Positions 13,725-21,707 of a stretch of 33,189 nucleotides of DNA are shown here, piece by piece. Both the position numbers and the translations under genes were made by a program. This stretch comes from Dehalococcoides sp. JdFR-54. GTDB taxonomy: Bacteria; Chloroflexota; Dehalococcoidia; JdFR-54. The stretch covers positions 1 to 33,189 of the forward strand of contig MTNP01000037.1 in NCBI GenBank assembly GCA_002011475.1, in the 5' to 3' direction. How positions within the stretch are numbered: the stretch's first letter is position 1; every line of letters starts with the position of its first letter. Under the pieces are notes generated by a model, which was not told the origin of the DNA, did no database searches, and saw nothing but the letters and a program-made list of their open reading frames with translations.

Positions 13725-14639
13725 TCAGGTCTGTAGACTGCCAGCGATATAGTCGATATCCAGGGGCTCTCCCTTGTCGGGGTCACGTTGCAAGGTGATG
13801 GCGGCGGGAGGGCAATGGGACTGGCACAGGCCACAGCCGAAACACCTCTCGCGGGCCACCTCTGCCCTGTCCCCATTCATCCCCATGGCCCCAAAGGGGC
13901 AGAGTTGGGCACACACCCCGCAGCCAGTACACCCCTGTGAGACCTGGGGGACGTAGCCTGAGGGGGCCACCATAGGTATGCCGTAATCCTTTAGGGCCCG
14001 CATCCCGGTGCAGCAGCACTTACAGCAGTTGCAGATGACATAGAAGCGATCCAGCAACACATCCTTGAACCAGGCGGTATGGATGTGACCCCTCTCCTCC
14101 TCGGCCTCGATGATGGCCACGGCCTCCCCCTGGCTGATGCGGCGGCTGCGCCGGGGTTGCAAGAGGCTGAGACCGTCCACGAAGGGCTCGCCGACGACGA
14201 GGCAGACATCGGTGGGGCAGCAGGGATTTTTGCGCAGGGCACGACACGGGCACTGGTAGGCGAGGATATGGTCCGGGCTCTTCAGGATCAGGTCCCGGGC
14301 GTGCCTATAAGGGATGACCCTCTCCAAATTTCTGGCTTCGACCTCGGAGTGGGCCGAGACCAACTTGCGGGCATCCTCCAGCCTGACCACCTTGCCGTGA
14401 TAGGTGTGGGCGATGTAGTCGGTGATAGGCCTGGGGGAGTGGGCCGCGATCTTATCCAGCGTCCACAGATAGCGGGTGGTGAACTTGCCATAGAGAAGGG
14501 CATGGGGGAGCCTCAGGGGATGGAGCCAGTTGGGCTTGAGATAGTCGAGAAGCGATTTGAACACCTTGGCAGCCTTTAGCCGGCTATCTAAAGACCCCTT
14601 AGTTTGGCCTTCAGCCTCTGTGCCTAGTCTCTTGGGCAT
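13725..14639 (-). CDS. Cysteine-rich ferredoxin-like protein (two 4Fe-4S clusters plus extra Cys region)
   Basis: The product of about 304 residues has a C-terminal bacterial-type 2[4Fe-4S] ferredoxin domain (CTGCGVCAQLCP and CFGCGLCQSHCP). Upstream are two unusual cysteine clusters: CPCR with CCPTDVC at about residues 130-147, and CNCCKCCC at about 203-210. The N-terminal part is basic and helical with no signal peptide. Such proteins are probably electron carriers or scaffolds tied to a flavin or metal enzyme, but no partner gene is adjacent. The start is uncertain. ATG 14639 is used here, but a good promoter (-10 at 14646-14641) would begin the transcript at or just after it, so the mRNA is either leaderless or starts translation at GTG 14564, which has AAAGG upstream. 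The specific function is unknown. Confidence 0.85.
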   Translation of the reverse strand: MPKRLGTEAEGQTKGSLDSRLKAAKVFKSLLDYLKPNWLHPLRLPHALLYGKFTTRYLWTLDKIAAHSPRPITDYIAHTYHGKVVRLEDARKLVSAHSEVEARNLERVIPYRHARDLILKSPDHILAYQCPCRALRKNPCCPTDVCLVVGEPFVDGLSLLQPRRSRRISQGEAVAIIEAEEERGHIHTAWFKDVLLDRFYVICNCCKCCCTGMRALKDYGIPMVAPSGYVPQVSQGCTGCGVCAQLCPFGAMGMNGDRAEVARERCFGCGLCQSHCPPAAITLQRDPDKGEPLDIDYIAGSLQT

Positions 14640-14640
14640 A

Positions 14641-14669
14641 ATTGTAACAGCCAAGCGCCTACGAGGCAA
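14641..14669 (-). promoter_or_regulatory. Promoter for the cysteine-rich iron-sulfur protein
   Basis: On the minus strand, TTGCCT (14669-14664), 17 bases, TACAAT (14646-14641). It lies almost on top of the ATG at 14639, which raises the start-codon question noted for that gene. Confidence 0.5.
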
Positions 14670-14680
14670 TAGCAGGAAAC

Positions 14681-14709
14681 TTGTGGGATATCGGCCCATC
14701 CTTTATAAT
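14681..14709 (+). promoter_or_regulatory. Promoter for nadE
   Basis: TTGTGG (14681-14686), 17 bases, perfect TATAAT (14704-14709), 32 bases before the nadE ATG. Confidence 0.65.
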
Positions 14710-14741
14710 AAACGGCAGGCTGGCCTGGCTGAGGAGATGGC

Positions 14742-16478
14742 ATGCGCAGGCTTCGAATCGGTATGGCTCAGATCAATGCCACCGTTGGCGACTTCGAGGG
14801 CAATATCCGGAAGATTCTGGAAGCGGTCGCTGAAGCCAGGTCTTCAGGGGTCGACCTCCTCACCTTCCCGGAGCTTGCCATCTGCGGCTACCCGCCCGAG
14901 GACCTCCTGCTCAAACCCCAGTTCATCGAGGAGAACCTGAAGGCTCTTGAAGAGGTCACGAAACACTCCTCTGGGCTCACCCTGGTGGTTGGCTTTGTCG
15001 ATGCCAAAGGCGATATCTATAACGCTGCTGCGGTGATCCACGATGGCAGGCTTTGTGGCGTCTATCACAAAATATACCTGCCCAACTACGGCGTTTTCGA
15101 CGAGAATCGCTACTTCCAGGCTGGCAAGGAGTGCCCGGTGTATGTCATAGCCGGCGTCGGTGTCGGCATCAACATCTGTGAAGACATCTGGTATGAGGCG
15201 GGGCCAACTACTGCCCAGGCCTACTCCGGGGCCGAGGTCATAGTGAACATAAGTGCCTCGCCATATCATTTCGGCAAAGGAAACTTCAGGGAAAGGATGC
15301 TGGCGACCCGCGCCTCAGACAACGTGGCCATCGTCGCCCATAATAACCTGGTGGGGGGGCAGGACGAGCTGGTCTTTGACGGCAATAGCCTGGTGCTGGA
15401 TGAGAAGGGGCGGCTAATAGCCAGGGGCAAACAGTTCGAAGAGGACCTGATAGTGGCTGACCTCGATATCGAGGCTGTCTTTCGGACGCGTCTTCACGAC
15501 CCCAGGTGGAGAAAAGGGACGCTGCTGCTGGAAGAACAACGGCAACGTGGAACCAGGATAGTGGTATCCGAGGAGCCCTCCACTGCTCCGAAACCATCGC
15601 TGCCGCAACGGCAGCTCCAGGTGCGCCAATTTCCAGGCGAGGTCTATGATGCGCTGGTGCTGGGCACGCGCGACTACGTCACCAAGAACGGCTTCGAGAA
15701 GGTACTGATCGGTCTTTCTGGGGGGATTGATTCCAGCTTGGTGGCGGCCATTGCCGCCGATGCCCTGGGGCCTTCAAACGTGGTCGGGGTGGCCATGCCC
15801 TCCAGATACTCCTCCCCCGCCAGCATCTCAGATGCTGAGTTGCTAGCTCGGAACCTGGGCATCAAGCTAATAACTATCCCCATCGAGAAGGTGTTTCAAG
15901 CCTATCTGGAAGTGCTGGCCGCATCCTTTGAAGGGACCGAGCCCAACGTGGCTGAGGAAAACATTCAGGCCCGTATCAGGGGCAACATCCTCATGGCATT
16001 ATCAAACAAATTTGGCTGGCTCGTTCTGACCACGGGCAACAAGAGCGAAATGGCCACCGGCTACACCACGTTATATGGGGATATGGCGGGCGGCTTTGCG
16101 GTGATAAAGGATGTGCCCAAAACCATGGTTTACGAACTCGCCAGGTACCGAAACTCGCTGGCGGGTCGCCAGCTCATTCCCGCCACCATCATGGACAAGG
16201 CGCCCTCGGCTGAGCTGAGGCCGGAACAAAAGGATACTGACACCCTGCCTCCCTATGACCTGCTCGATCCTGTCTTAACGGCCTATGTGGAGGAGGACAA
16301 TAGCATCGAGCAAATTATAGCTATGGGGTTTGAGGAAGCGGTGGTCAAGCGAGCGGCGCGATTGGTGGACACGAGCGAGTATAAGCGCCGCCAGGCGCCA
16401 CCAGGGGTCAAGATAACCCCCAGGGCATTCGGTCGGGACCGAAGGCTGCCCATTACAAATCGGTTCAAAGGATGGTAG
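14742..16478 (+). CDS. nadE: Glutamine-dependent NAD+ synthetase
   Basis: The 578-residue protein joins a nitrilase-type glutaminase domain (about 1-270) to a C-terminal NAD+ synthase domain. The glutaminase triad is visible as Glu44 ([13 protein letters not shown]), Lys110 ([10 protein letters not shown]) and Cys146 (NICEDIW). The synthase P-loop is SGGIDSS at 326-332, and the adenylation motif region [12 protein letters not shown] follows. The enzyme converts deamido-NAD (NaAD) with ATP and glutamine to NAD+, channelling ammonia between its two sites; it is the last step of NAD synthesis. Length is typical of the bacterial glutamine-dependent form. The ATG at 14742 has a GAGGAG Shine-Dalgarno and its own promoter. 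A NrpR-like regulator, of a family that senses 2-oxoglutarate in archaea, follows 81 bases later on the same strand. Confidence 0.96.
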   Translation: MRRLRIGMAQINATVGDFEGNIRKILEAVAEARSSGVDLLTFPELAICGYPPEDLLLKPQFIEENLKALEEVTKHSSGLTLVVGFVDAKGDIYNAAAVIHDGRLCGVYHKIYLPNYGVFDENRYFQAGKECPVYVIAGVGVGINICEDIWYEAGPTTAQAYSGAEVIVNISASPYHFGKGNFRERMLATRASDNVAIVAHNNLVGGQDELVFDGNSLVLDEKGRLIARGKQFEEDLIVADLDIEAVFRTRLHDPRWRKGTLLLEEQRQRGTRIVVSEEPSTAPKPSLPQRQLQVRQFPGEVYDALVLGTRDYVTKNGFEKVLIGLSGGIDSSLVAAIAADALGPSNVVGVAMPSRYSSPASISDAELLARNLGIKLITIPIEKVFQAYLEVLAASFEGTEPNVAEENIQARIRGNILMALSNKFGWLVLTTGNKSEMATGYTTLYGDMAGGFAVIKDVPKTMVYELARYRNSLAGRQLIPATIMDKAPSAELRPEQKDTDTLPPYDLLDPVLTAYVEEDNSIEQIIAMGFEEAVVKRAARLVDTSEYKRRQAPPGVKITPRAFGRDRRLPITNRFKGW

Positions 16479-16559
16479 ATTATAGGCTAGATTCGGCTTT
16501 CGGGGCAGGGGCGGTATAAATGGGCATCGATTGAGCCCGAGGTGCCAAAAGAGGTTCAT

Positions 16560-17555
16560 ATGGTACAGGGTGCTACTTCGGATGCGGAAAAGAAGATCAT
16601 ATCCATTCTCAAGGTCTTGAGCGAGTCCTCCGAGCCACTGGGGTCGATCACCATAGCCCGGGAGCTTGAGCGCCATGGGATTTTCTTGAGCGAGAGGGCG
16701 GTCAGATACCATTTGAGGATAACGGACGAGCGAGGCTATACCCAGCCCCTGGGCCGCGATGGCCGAATGATCACGCCCCAGGGGCTTGAGGAATTACGGA
16801 TGGCGCTGGCGCCCGACCAAGTCGGCTTGATTCTGGAGAGGCTCGAACTTCTGGCCTTTCGCACCACGTTTGACCCGGGCAAGCGAACCGGGCAGGTCGC
16901 CATCAACACCTCGCTTTTCGACAAGGACAAGTTCAAGAAAGCCCTGGTGGCCATGAGGGAGGCGTTCAGAGCAGGCATATGTGTCAGCGAACTGGTGGCG
17001 GTAGCATCGGAGGGTGAGAAGCTGGGCGATGTGGTCATACCGAGCAAGAAAGCGGGCCTGGCTACAGTGTGCAGTGTGACCATAAACGGGGTCTTGCTCA
17101 AAGCGGGTGTCCCCATAGAATCCAGATTCGGTGGGGTGCTCGAAATCAGGGATTCGAAGCCGAGGCGCTTCGTAGCCATAATCAACTACGGAGGCACATC
17201 CCTGGACCCCTCTGAGCAATACATCCGCGCCAGGATGACGAGCGTGGGGGAAGCCGCCAGAACTGGCAGCGGCAGGATATTGGCCAATTTCCGGGAAATA
17301 CCGGCACCATCGAGGTCGACCGTGGAGGAGGTCATTGCCGGGCTCAGAGAGGCTGGCATCGGGGGGGTTTATGTCCTGGGCAATACCAGCGAGCCCGTTT
17401 GCCAGATCGCTGTAGGTCTAAATCGGGTCGGCATGGTGCTGCTGGGTGGGCTGAACCCTGTGGCTGTGGCGGTGGAGGCAGGGATCGAGGTCGAGAATAT
17501 AGCCGAAAGCGGGATGATCGATTTTCAACAGCTGACAAGCTTTTGGCACCTATAA
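16560..17555 (+). CDS. nrpR: NrpR-like transcriptional regulator (winged helix plus one NrpR regulatory domain)
   Basis: The 331-residue protein has an N-terminal winged helix (about 5-75; ARELERHGIFLSERAVRYHLR, a GRDG wing, MITPQGLEEL). It is followed by one full NrpR regulatory domain (DUF128), with signatures TVCSVTINGVLLKAGVP, FGGVLEI, NYGGTSLDPSEQYI and NFREIPAP. NrpR is best known from methanogenic archaea, where it represses nitrogen-assimilation genes and releases DNA on binding 2-oxoglutarate. Here the protein has one regulatory domain, whereas some archaeal forms have two. The ATG at 16560 was chosen over GTG 16542 because AAGAGG lies five bases before it. It lies downstream of nadE and converges with the ligD gene. 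Targets are unknown, and no glnA, amt or nif gene is in the window. Archaeal ancestry is inferred from the family's usual distribution. Confidence 0.88.
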   Translation: MVQGATSDAEKKIISILKVLSESSEPLGSITIARELERHGIFLSERAVRYHLRITDERGYTQPLGRDGRMITPQGLEELRMALAPDQVGLILERLELLAFRTTFDPGKRTGQVAINTSLFDKDKFKKALVAMREAFRAGICVSELVAVASEGEKLGDVVIPSKKAGLATVCSVTINGVLLKAGVPIESRFGGVLEIRDSKPRRFVAIINYGGTSLDPSEQYIRARMTSVGEAARTGSGRILANFREIPAPSRSTVEEVIAGLREAGIGGVYVLGNTSEPVCQIAVGLNRVGMVLLGGLNPVAVAVEAGIEVENIAESGMIDFQQLTSFWHL

Positions 17556-17578
17556 GTTGTCTTAGCCACCTGGTCTAG

Positions 17579-18604
17579 TCATGGGCCTGGAGCGGATTCC
17601 CTCGCCCTGGGCCAACCGGGGGCATCGGTCACAACGCAGTCCTTGGCCAGCTTGTCCTCGCGGAGACCCAGGAACACCGGATAACGAAGCTTGCCATCTG
17701 GCGTGAACTCCCCATATCTCACCTGGCATACCACCTCGGGACGGCACCAATAAATGAACTTCTGAACCCGGGGCACGTCCCTGAAGGGGCAGGCAGGGAT
17801 ATGCAGCTGCTGCAAGAGCGAATAAACCCGCTTCAGGTCAGAATCGGAGAAGCCGGTGCCAACATGGCCCATATAGATAAGTTCACCCCTGTCATATAGA
17901 CCCAGGAGCAGCGAGCTGAACAATTCCTTGCGCCTTCCGCCAAAGCTGTAGCCGCCAACCACAAAATCGCAATCCCTCATCCTCTTTATCTTGAGCCAGC
18001 TTGAGCTGCGCCTGCCAGGGATGTAGGGGCTGCCCTTTTCTTTGGCCATGATGCCCTCCAGCCCATGCTCGCAGGTGGCCTGGAAGAAGGCCTTCCCATC
18101 GGCCTCGATGAACTCACATGCCTGAACGGCCTCGCTGGGTTTCAGGATAGCGTGCAGCAGGTTTTTCCTCTTCCACAGCGGTTGCTCCATGAGGGGATGA
18201 CCCTCCAAAAAGAGGAGGTCGAAGGCTATATAGTGAACGGGAAAGCTTCGCATGAGGCGATCGATGCTTGTCGATTTCCGCTGCATCCGACACTGTAGGC
18301 GCTGCAGGCTTGGATGCCCCCGCTCATCCAGGCATACTAGCTCTCCATCGAGCACTATCTTGTCGCCTCTGACCTGCTGGGCCAGGCCATGGAGCTCAGG
18401 GTACTGGGGGGTGATGTTCTGCAAATTCCTGCCCTGGAGCCTGACCTGTCCGCCGTCGATATAAGCCAGTGCCCTGACCCCATCCCACTTGAGCTCAAAG
18501 ACGTGATTGGGCGAGTCGAAGGGCTCACGGACCAGGGCTGCCAACATCGGCTCGATAACGGTGGGCAAGGCCCCGCTGCCTTTGGTGCCAGCCTCGAATT
18601 TCAT
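17579..18604 (-). CDS. ligD: ATP-dependent DNA ligase, LigD ligase-domain type (NHEJ)
   Basis: The 341-residue protein is a LigD-type ligase with the adenylation and OB domains only. The nucleotidyl-acceptor lysine is K39 in ELKWDGVRA, followed by RNLQNIT, LDGELVCLDERG, AFDLLFLEG, GIMAKEKGSPYIPGRRSSSWLKIK and FVVGGY, all motifs of this ligase class. The polymerase and 3'-phosphoesterase domains found in long LigD proteins are absent and not encoded next to it. In the NHEJ pathway the ligase seals double-strand breaks held by Ku. The ATG overlaps the ku stop by four bases (ATGA), so the two are translationally coupled and probably form a working pair. The C-terminus converges with the NrpR-like gene, 23 bases between stops. 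Confidence 0.95.
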   Translation of the reverse strand: MKFEAGTKGSGALPTVIEPMLAALVREPFDSPNHVFELKWDGVRALAYIDGGQVRLQGRNLQNITPQYPELHGLAQQVRGDKIVLDGELVCLDERGHPSLQRLQCRMQRKSTSIDRLMRSFPVHYIAFDLLFLEGHPLMEQPLWKRKNLLHAILKPSEAVQACEFIEADGKAFFQATCEHGLEGIMAKEKGSPYIPGRRSSSWLKIKRMRDCDFVVGGYSFGGRRKELFSSLLLGLYDRGELIYMGHVGTGFSDSDLKRVYSLLQQLHIPACPFRDVPRVQKFIYWCRPEVVCQVRYGEFTPDGKLRYPVFLGLREDKLAKDCVVTDAPGWPRARESAPGP

Positions 18605-19434
18605 CCGTGCTGCCTCGGCCGCCTTCTTGCCGCCTCCTCAGTTCGCGCCTCCTCCCTGGCTGATTCCCTCTTGGCGGCTTCAATGCTCGCCCTGAGGGCC
18701 GACATGAGGTCGGCCACCTTGCCCACCGGCGCTGCGGGCGCTTTGACCTCTTCGCCCTGAATCTTAGCCTCGATCACTCTTTCCAGGGCCAGACGGTACT
18801 CATCTTCATATTCTTCCGGCCTGAATCTTTTGGCCATGGCATTCACCAGGGTGGTGGCCATCTTTAATTCCTCGGGGGCTATCTCGGCCTGCCGCCTGGG
18901 AAGAACCAGGTCGCTCGGAGGGCGAATCTCATTGTGGTAGTACATCGTATGGAGCATCAAAGTTTCATCCAGCGGGCGTAAACAGCAGAGGTGCTCTCGC
19001 CCCTGAAAAGTCACTTTGGCTATGGCCATCTGGTGGGTGGCCAGAAGCGCTTCCCTGAGCAGGAAAAATGGTTTGGCCCCCAGCTCCTCAGGCTCCAGAT
19101 AGTAGCTGCCCCGATAGTAAAGGGGGTCGATCTCATGGGCCTCCACAAATCCGGAGATGTCAATAGTATGAATTGTCTTGACGGGCACTTTCTGGAAGTC
19201 GCTTTCCTCGAGCACCACATATTGCCCCTTGGCATACTCATAGCCCCTCACCGTGTCCTCTGAGCCAAGGTATTCGTCACACACCGGGCAGTGCCGAACT
19301 TGCCTTATCTTGCTCAAGCATTTCCTATGGAGAAGGTTAAAGCTCGGGGTCTTGCTCTCTGTGGCCGTGTACATTTTAACGGGGATGACCACCATCCCGA
19401 AGCTTATCACTCCCTTCCAAATAGCCCTGGCCAT
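18601..19434 (-). CDS. ku: Bacterial Ku protein (non-homologous end joining)
   Basis: The 277-residue protein matches prokaryotic Ku. It begins MARAIWKGVISFGMVVIPVKMY, which is the family's standard opening, continues through the central beta-barrel core (LLHRKCLSKIRQVRHCPVCDEYL, with a CPVC zinc-like pair), and ends in a short Lys/Arg-rich tail. Bacterial Ku is a homodimer that encircles DNA ends and recruits LigD. ATG 19434 was chosen because GGAGG lies eight bases upstream; a GTG three codons earlier would sit too close to it. The gene is first in a ku-ligD operon, divergent from rtcA-FAU-1 across 214 bases. The basic C-terminal tail (AARRRPRQHG) is short, as in minimal Ku proteins. Confidence 0.96.
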   Translation of the reverse strand: MARAIWKGVISFGMVVIPVKMYTATESKTPSFNLLHRKCLSKIRQVRHCPVCDEYLGSEDTVRGYEYAKGQYVVLEESDFQKVPVKTIHTIDISGFVEAHEIDPLYYRGSYYLEPEELGAKPFFLLREALLATHQMAIAKVTFQGREHLCCLRPLDETLMLHTMYYHNEIRPPSDLVLPRRQAEIAPEELKMATTLVNAMAKRFRPEEYEDEYRLALERVIEAKIQGEEVKAPAAPVGKVADLMSALRASIEAAKRESAREEARTEEAARRRPRQHG

Positions 19435-19648
19435 CTCGCCCACCTCCCTTGTTTTGCTGTCCCTACTACTAGCTGGCCCCCAACCACTATAATTAGTTTA
19501 CCACATGTTGGGCGATACCTACTATCCGAAGGGCAGCCCCGTCGCGTCTCCAGTTTCCCCTGTTATGGCCGTCTCAATGCCCTTGGGCGAGACATCTGGC
19601 GCGAGGAAGGTCTATAATAGCTAAAGTGGAGGTCCGGAGGCCAGCAAG
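19435..19648. promoter_or_regulatory. Divergent intergenic region between ku and rtcA
   Basis: This 214-base region should hold both promoters. A perfect TATAAT at 19613-19618 (plus strand) is suitably placed for rtcA, but no good -35 is seen 16-18 bases upstream of it. Facing ku, TATAGT (19491-19486, minus strand) is a candidate -10, again without a clear -35. Two Shine-Dalgarno-like GGAGG elements precede the rtcA GTG (19628-19632 and 19636-19640). Weak -35 elements could mean activator-dependent promoters; I see no clear operator palindrome. Confidence 0.4.
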
Positions 19649-20698
19649 GTGATTCACGTAGACGGGGCGCAGGGGTCAGGAAGCGGCACCATAGTGAGGT
19701 GCGCGGTAGGGCTGGCGGCTCTGCTGGGGGAGGAATTGCACCTCACCAATATCAGGGCCCGAAGGGACAAACCGGGGCTAAGGCCCCAGCACCTCAAGGC
19801 CATCGAGGCCATCGCCGAGATGTGCCAGGGCAGACTGGATGGGGGCGAGGTGGGCTCCGCCGAGATAGCCTTCAGGCCAGGCAAGAGACTGGCCGGCGGC
19901 AACTATGGATGGGACATCGGCACCGCCGGCTCCACCACCATGCTCGCCATGACCGTGCTCCCGGCAGCTTGCTTCGCCCCCAAGGCCACAGGTTTCACAA
20001 TCTCAGGCGGCCTGTTCCAGGACTTCGCCCCCTCGGCATATCATATGCAGCACGTGCTGCTCCCTACCTTGGGCCGGATGGGGGTCCGGGCTGAGCTTAA
20101 GATAATCCGCCCTGGCTATGTTCCCAGGGGTGGGGGCATCATCGAGGTGAGGATAAATCCAACCCAGGGCAAGCTCCAGCCCCTCAGTCTGCGGGAATGG
20201 GGCAAGCTGGCCAAGATCGAAGGCATTGCCCTCTCCTCCCACCTGAGGCAAAGAAAGGTGAGCCAGCGCATGGCCCAGACCTGTGGGGAAGCCCTCAGGG
20301 CCCAGGGGTATGATGTCCAGATAGAGGTGCTCTATGAGGACACCGCCCTTCAGGCGGGGGCTGCTCTTGCCCTGTGGGCCCGAAGCGATACGGGCTGTCT
20401 GATCGGGGCTGACCGGGCGGGGCAGCCGGGGAGGAGCTCCGAGGAGATCGGGAGCTATGTGGCCAGGAGCCTGCTGGAGGATCTGGCCACGGGCGCCACT
20501 GTGGATAGATACCTGGCGGATCAGCTCATCCTCTATGCCGCCCTCGCCGAGGGGACTAGCGAGTACCGGATACCACGGGTGACAGAGCACGTGGAAACGA
20601 ACCTATGGCTGGTGAGAAGCATCCTGGGGGCGGAGGCGGAGCTGGGGGAAGACCTGATGCTGAGGATCCGGGGGATTGGCTACCATGGCAGGCGTTAA
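19649..20698 (+). CDS. rtcA: RNA 3'-terminal phosphate cyclase
   Basis: The 349-residue protein converts RNA 3'-phosphate ends to 2',3'-cyclic phosphates through a covalent enzyme-AMP intermediate. Family signatures are present throughout: the N-terminal GAQGSGSGTIVRCAVGLA, the LRPQHLKAIEAIAEM segment, GTAGSTTML, PGYVPRGGG, and YLADQLILYAALA near 288-300. The catalytic histidine is H314 in VTEHVETNL, about 35 residues from the C-terminus, which is where the adenylated histidine of E. coli RtcA lies. Cofactors in the family are ATP and a divalent metal. The GTG start at 19649 has GGAGG eight bases upstream. Its end overlaps the FAU-1-like gene by 14 bases, so the two form an operon. No RtcB or RtcR gene is adjacent, which distinguishes it from the E. 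coli rtcBA arrangement. Confidence 0.95.
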   Translation: MIHVDGAQGSGSGTIVRCAVGLAALLGEELHLTNIRARRDKPGLRPQHLKAIEAIAEMCQGRLDGGEVGSAEIAFRPGKRLAGGNYGWDIGTAGSTTMLAMTVLPAACFAPKATGFTISGGLFQDFAPSAYHMQHVLLPTLGRMGVRAELKIIRPGYVPRGGGIIEVRINPTQGKLQPLSLREWGKLAKIEGIALSSHLRQRKVSQRMAQTCGEALRAQGYDVQIEVLYEDTALQAGAALALWARSDTGCLIGADRAGQPGRSSEEIGSYVARSLLEDLATGATVDRYLADQLILYAALAEGTSEYRIPRVTEHVETNLWLVRSILGAEAELGEDLMLRIRGIGYHGRR

Positions 20699-21707
20699 AG
20701 TCAAGGTCAGAGGAATATACAGTACGGCCTTAACCAAGATCCTGCTGGAGAGGGGGTTCACCATCATCGAGCCATCCCCCGTCATCAGAGAGAGGTTCGG
20801 CATAGAGCGAGCTCGGGAGCCGGAGGATGCCCTGATCCTGGATAAAGGGGATAAGCAGGGCATCCTCGTCGAGGGGGAAAGGGAGAGCGTCAACCTCGTG
20901 GTTGCCGCCCTGAGGTCAGTCCTCCCCGAGGCTATTTATCGCCCCACCTCCCAGCCGGCCCCGAGCCTCGAGGCGATGGAGACGCGGAGCTTGACCTGGG
21001 CCGAGTTCGTCAAGCTGGGCAGGCAGGGCTTCGAGATAGAGTTTCCCGCCAATTGCAAGCTTGTCTTGGACGGGCTTCGAGCAGAGGTCTCGCCTACCCT
21101 GTCCGGCCACCATCTCCTCAAAATCATCGATGCCGGCCGGGTCGATGCGGCGGAGGCGGGGCTGGGGGGCTTGCCCGGGGAGGGGGAGGCCCTGGCAAAG
21201 GCGCTCAAAAAGGAGCTCGTCTATCGTCATTATCAAGAAGGCAGGGCTATCTTCATAAATCATGCCAAGCTCAATGGCGCCTCCTTCAAACTCCGGGGGA
21301 GGATAAGGGAGTTTTACGGTTCGTGCGGGCTGAGGATCGAAAGGCGCTTCAGAGGAAAAGGCAACTACGACGGTCTGGGAGTGCCCATGGAGGAAGGGGA
21401 CTGGGGCCTGGTCGAGGCGGAGGAGGGTTCGTGGGTCTGCAAGCGTTCCTATTTCTCCCTTGGGGGAGAACTCAAGGGGGAGGTTTACAATATAAACACG
21501 CCCATTGAGTTCTATCCGGATATGCTGTACTACATAGACCTGGAAGTGGACGTGGTGAGGTGGCCAGATGGCAGGACAGCGGTCATAGACACGGAGGGAC
21601 TGGAGGAGGGGCTAAGGCAAGGTTTCCTTACCGAAGAGTTGACCAGTAGGGCCCTCAGCCTGGCCAGGGACCTCGAGGCGCGACTTCAGGGGGCTCAGGG
21701 CAGGTAA
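20685..21707 (+). CDS. FAU-1-like RNA-binding ribonuclease (RNase E/G-related N-terminus plus DUF402)
   Basis: The 340-residue protein resembles archaeal FAU-1 (AU-rich RNA-binding protein, probable ribonuclease). It opens with VKVKVRGIYSTALTKILLERGFTI, close to the archaeal N-terminus with its RNase E/G-like first domain. The DUF402 domain lies in the last 110 residues (FYPDMLYYIDLEVDVV, followed by DGRTAVIDTEGLEEGLRQGFL). In Thermococcales the protein has been linked to 5S rRNA processing. ATG 20685 is used; a TTG three codons earlier is possible. It overlaps rtcA upstream by 14 bases and the convergent MmgE/PrpD gene at its 3' end by 13 bases. Occurrence in a bacterium beside RtcA suggests a role in RNA-end maturation and a possible archaeal origin; both points are inference. 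Confidence 0.82.
   Translation: MAGVKVKVRGIYSTALTKILLERGFTIIEPSPVIRERFGIERAREPEDALILDKGDKQGILVEGERESVNLVVAALRSVLPEAIYRPTSQPAPSLEAMETRSLTWAEFVKLGRQGFEIEFPANCKLVLDGLRAEVSPTLSGHHLLKIIDAGRVDAAEAGLGGLPGEGEALAKALKKELVYRHYQEGRAIFINHAKLNGASFKLRGRIREFYGSCGLRIERRFRGKGNYDGLGVPMEEGDWGLVEAEEGSWVCKRSYFSLGGELKGEVYNINTPIEFYPDMLYYIDLEVDVVRWPDGRTAVIDTEGLEEGLRQGFLTEELTSRALSLARDLEARLQGAQGR

Noticed and set aside
20676-20684. TTG at 20676 as the start of the FAU-1-like gene
   Set aside because: It adds only three residues before a proper ATG at 20685 that begins the conserved N-terminus; it cannot be excluded but is less likely.
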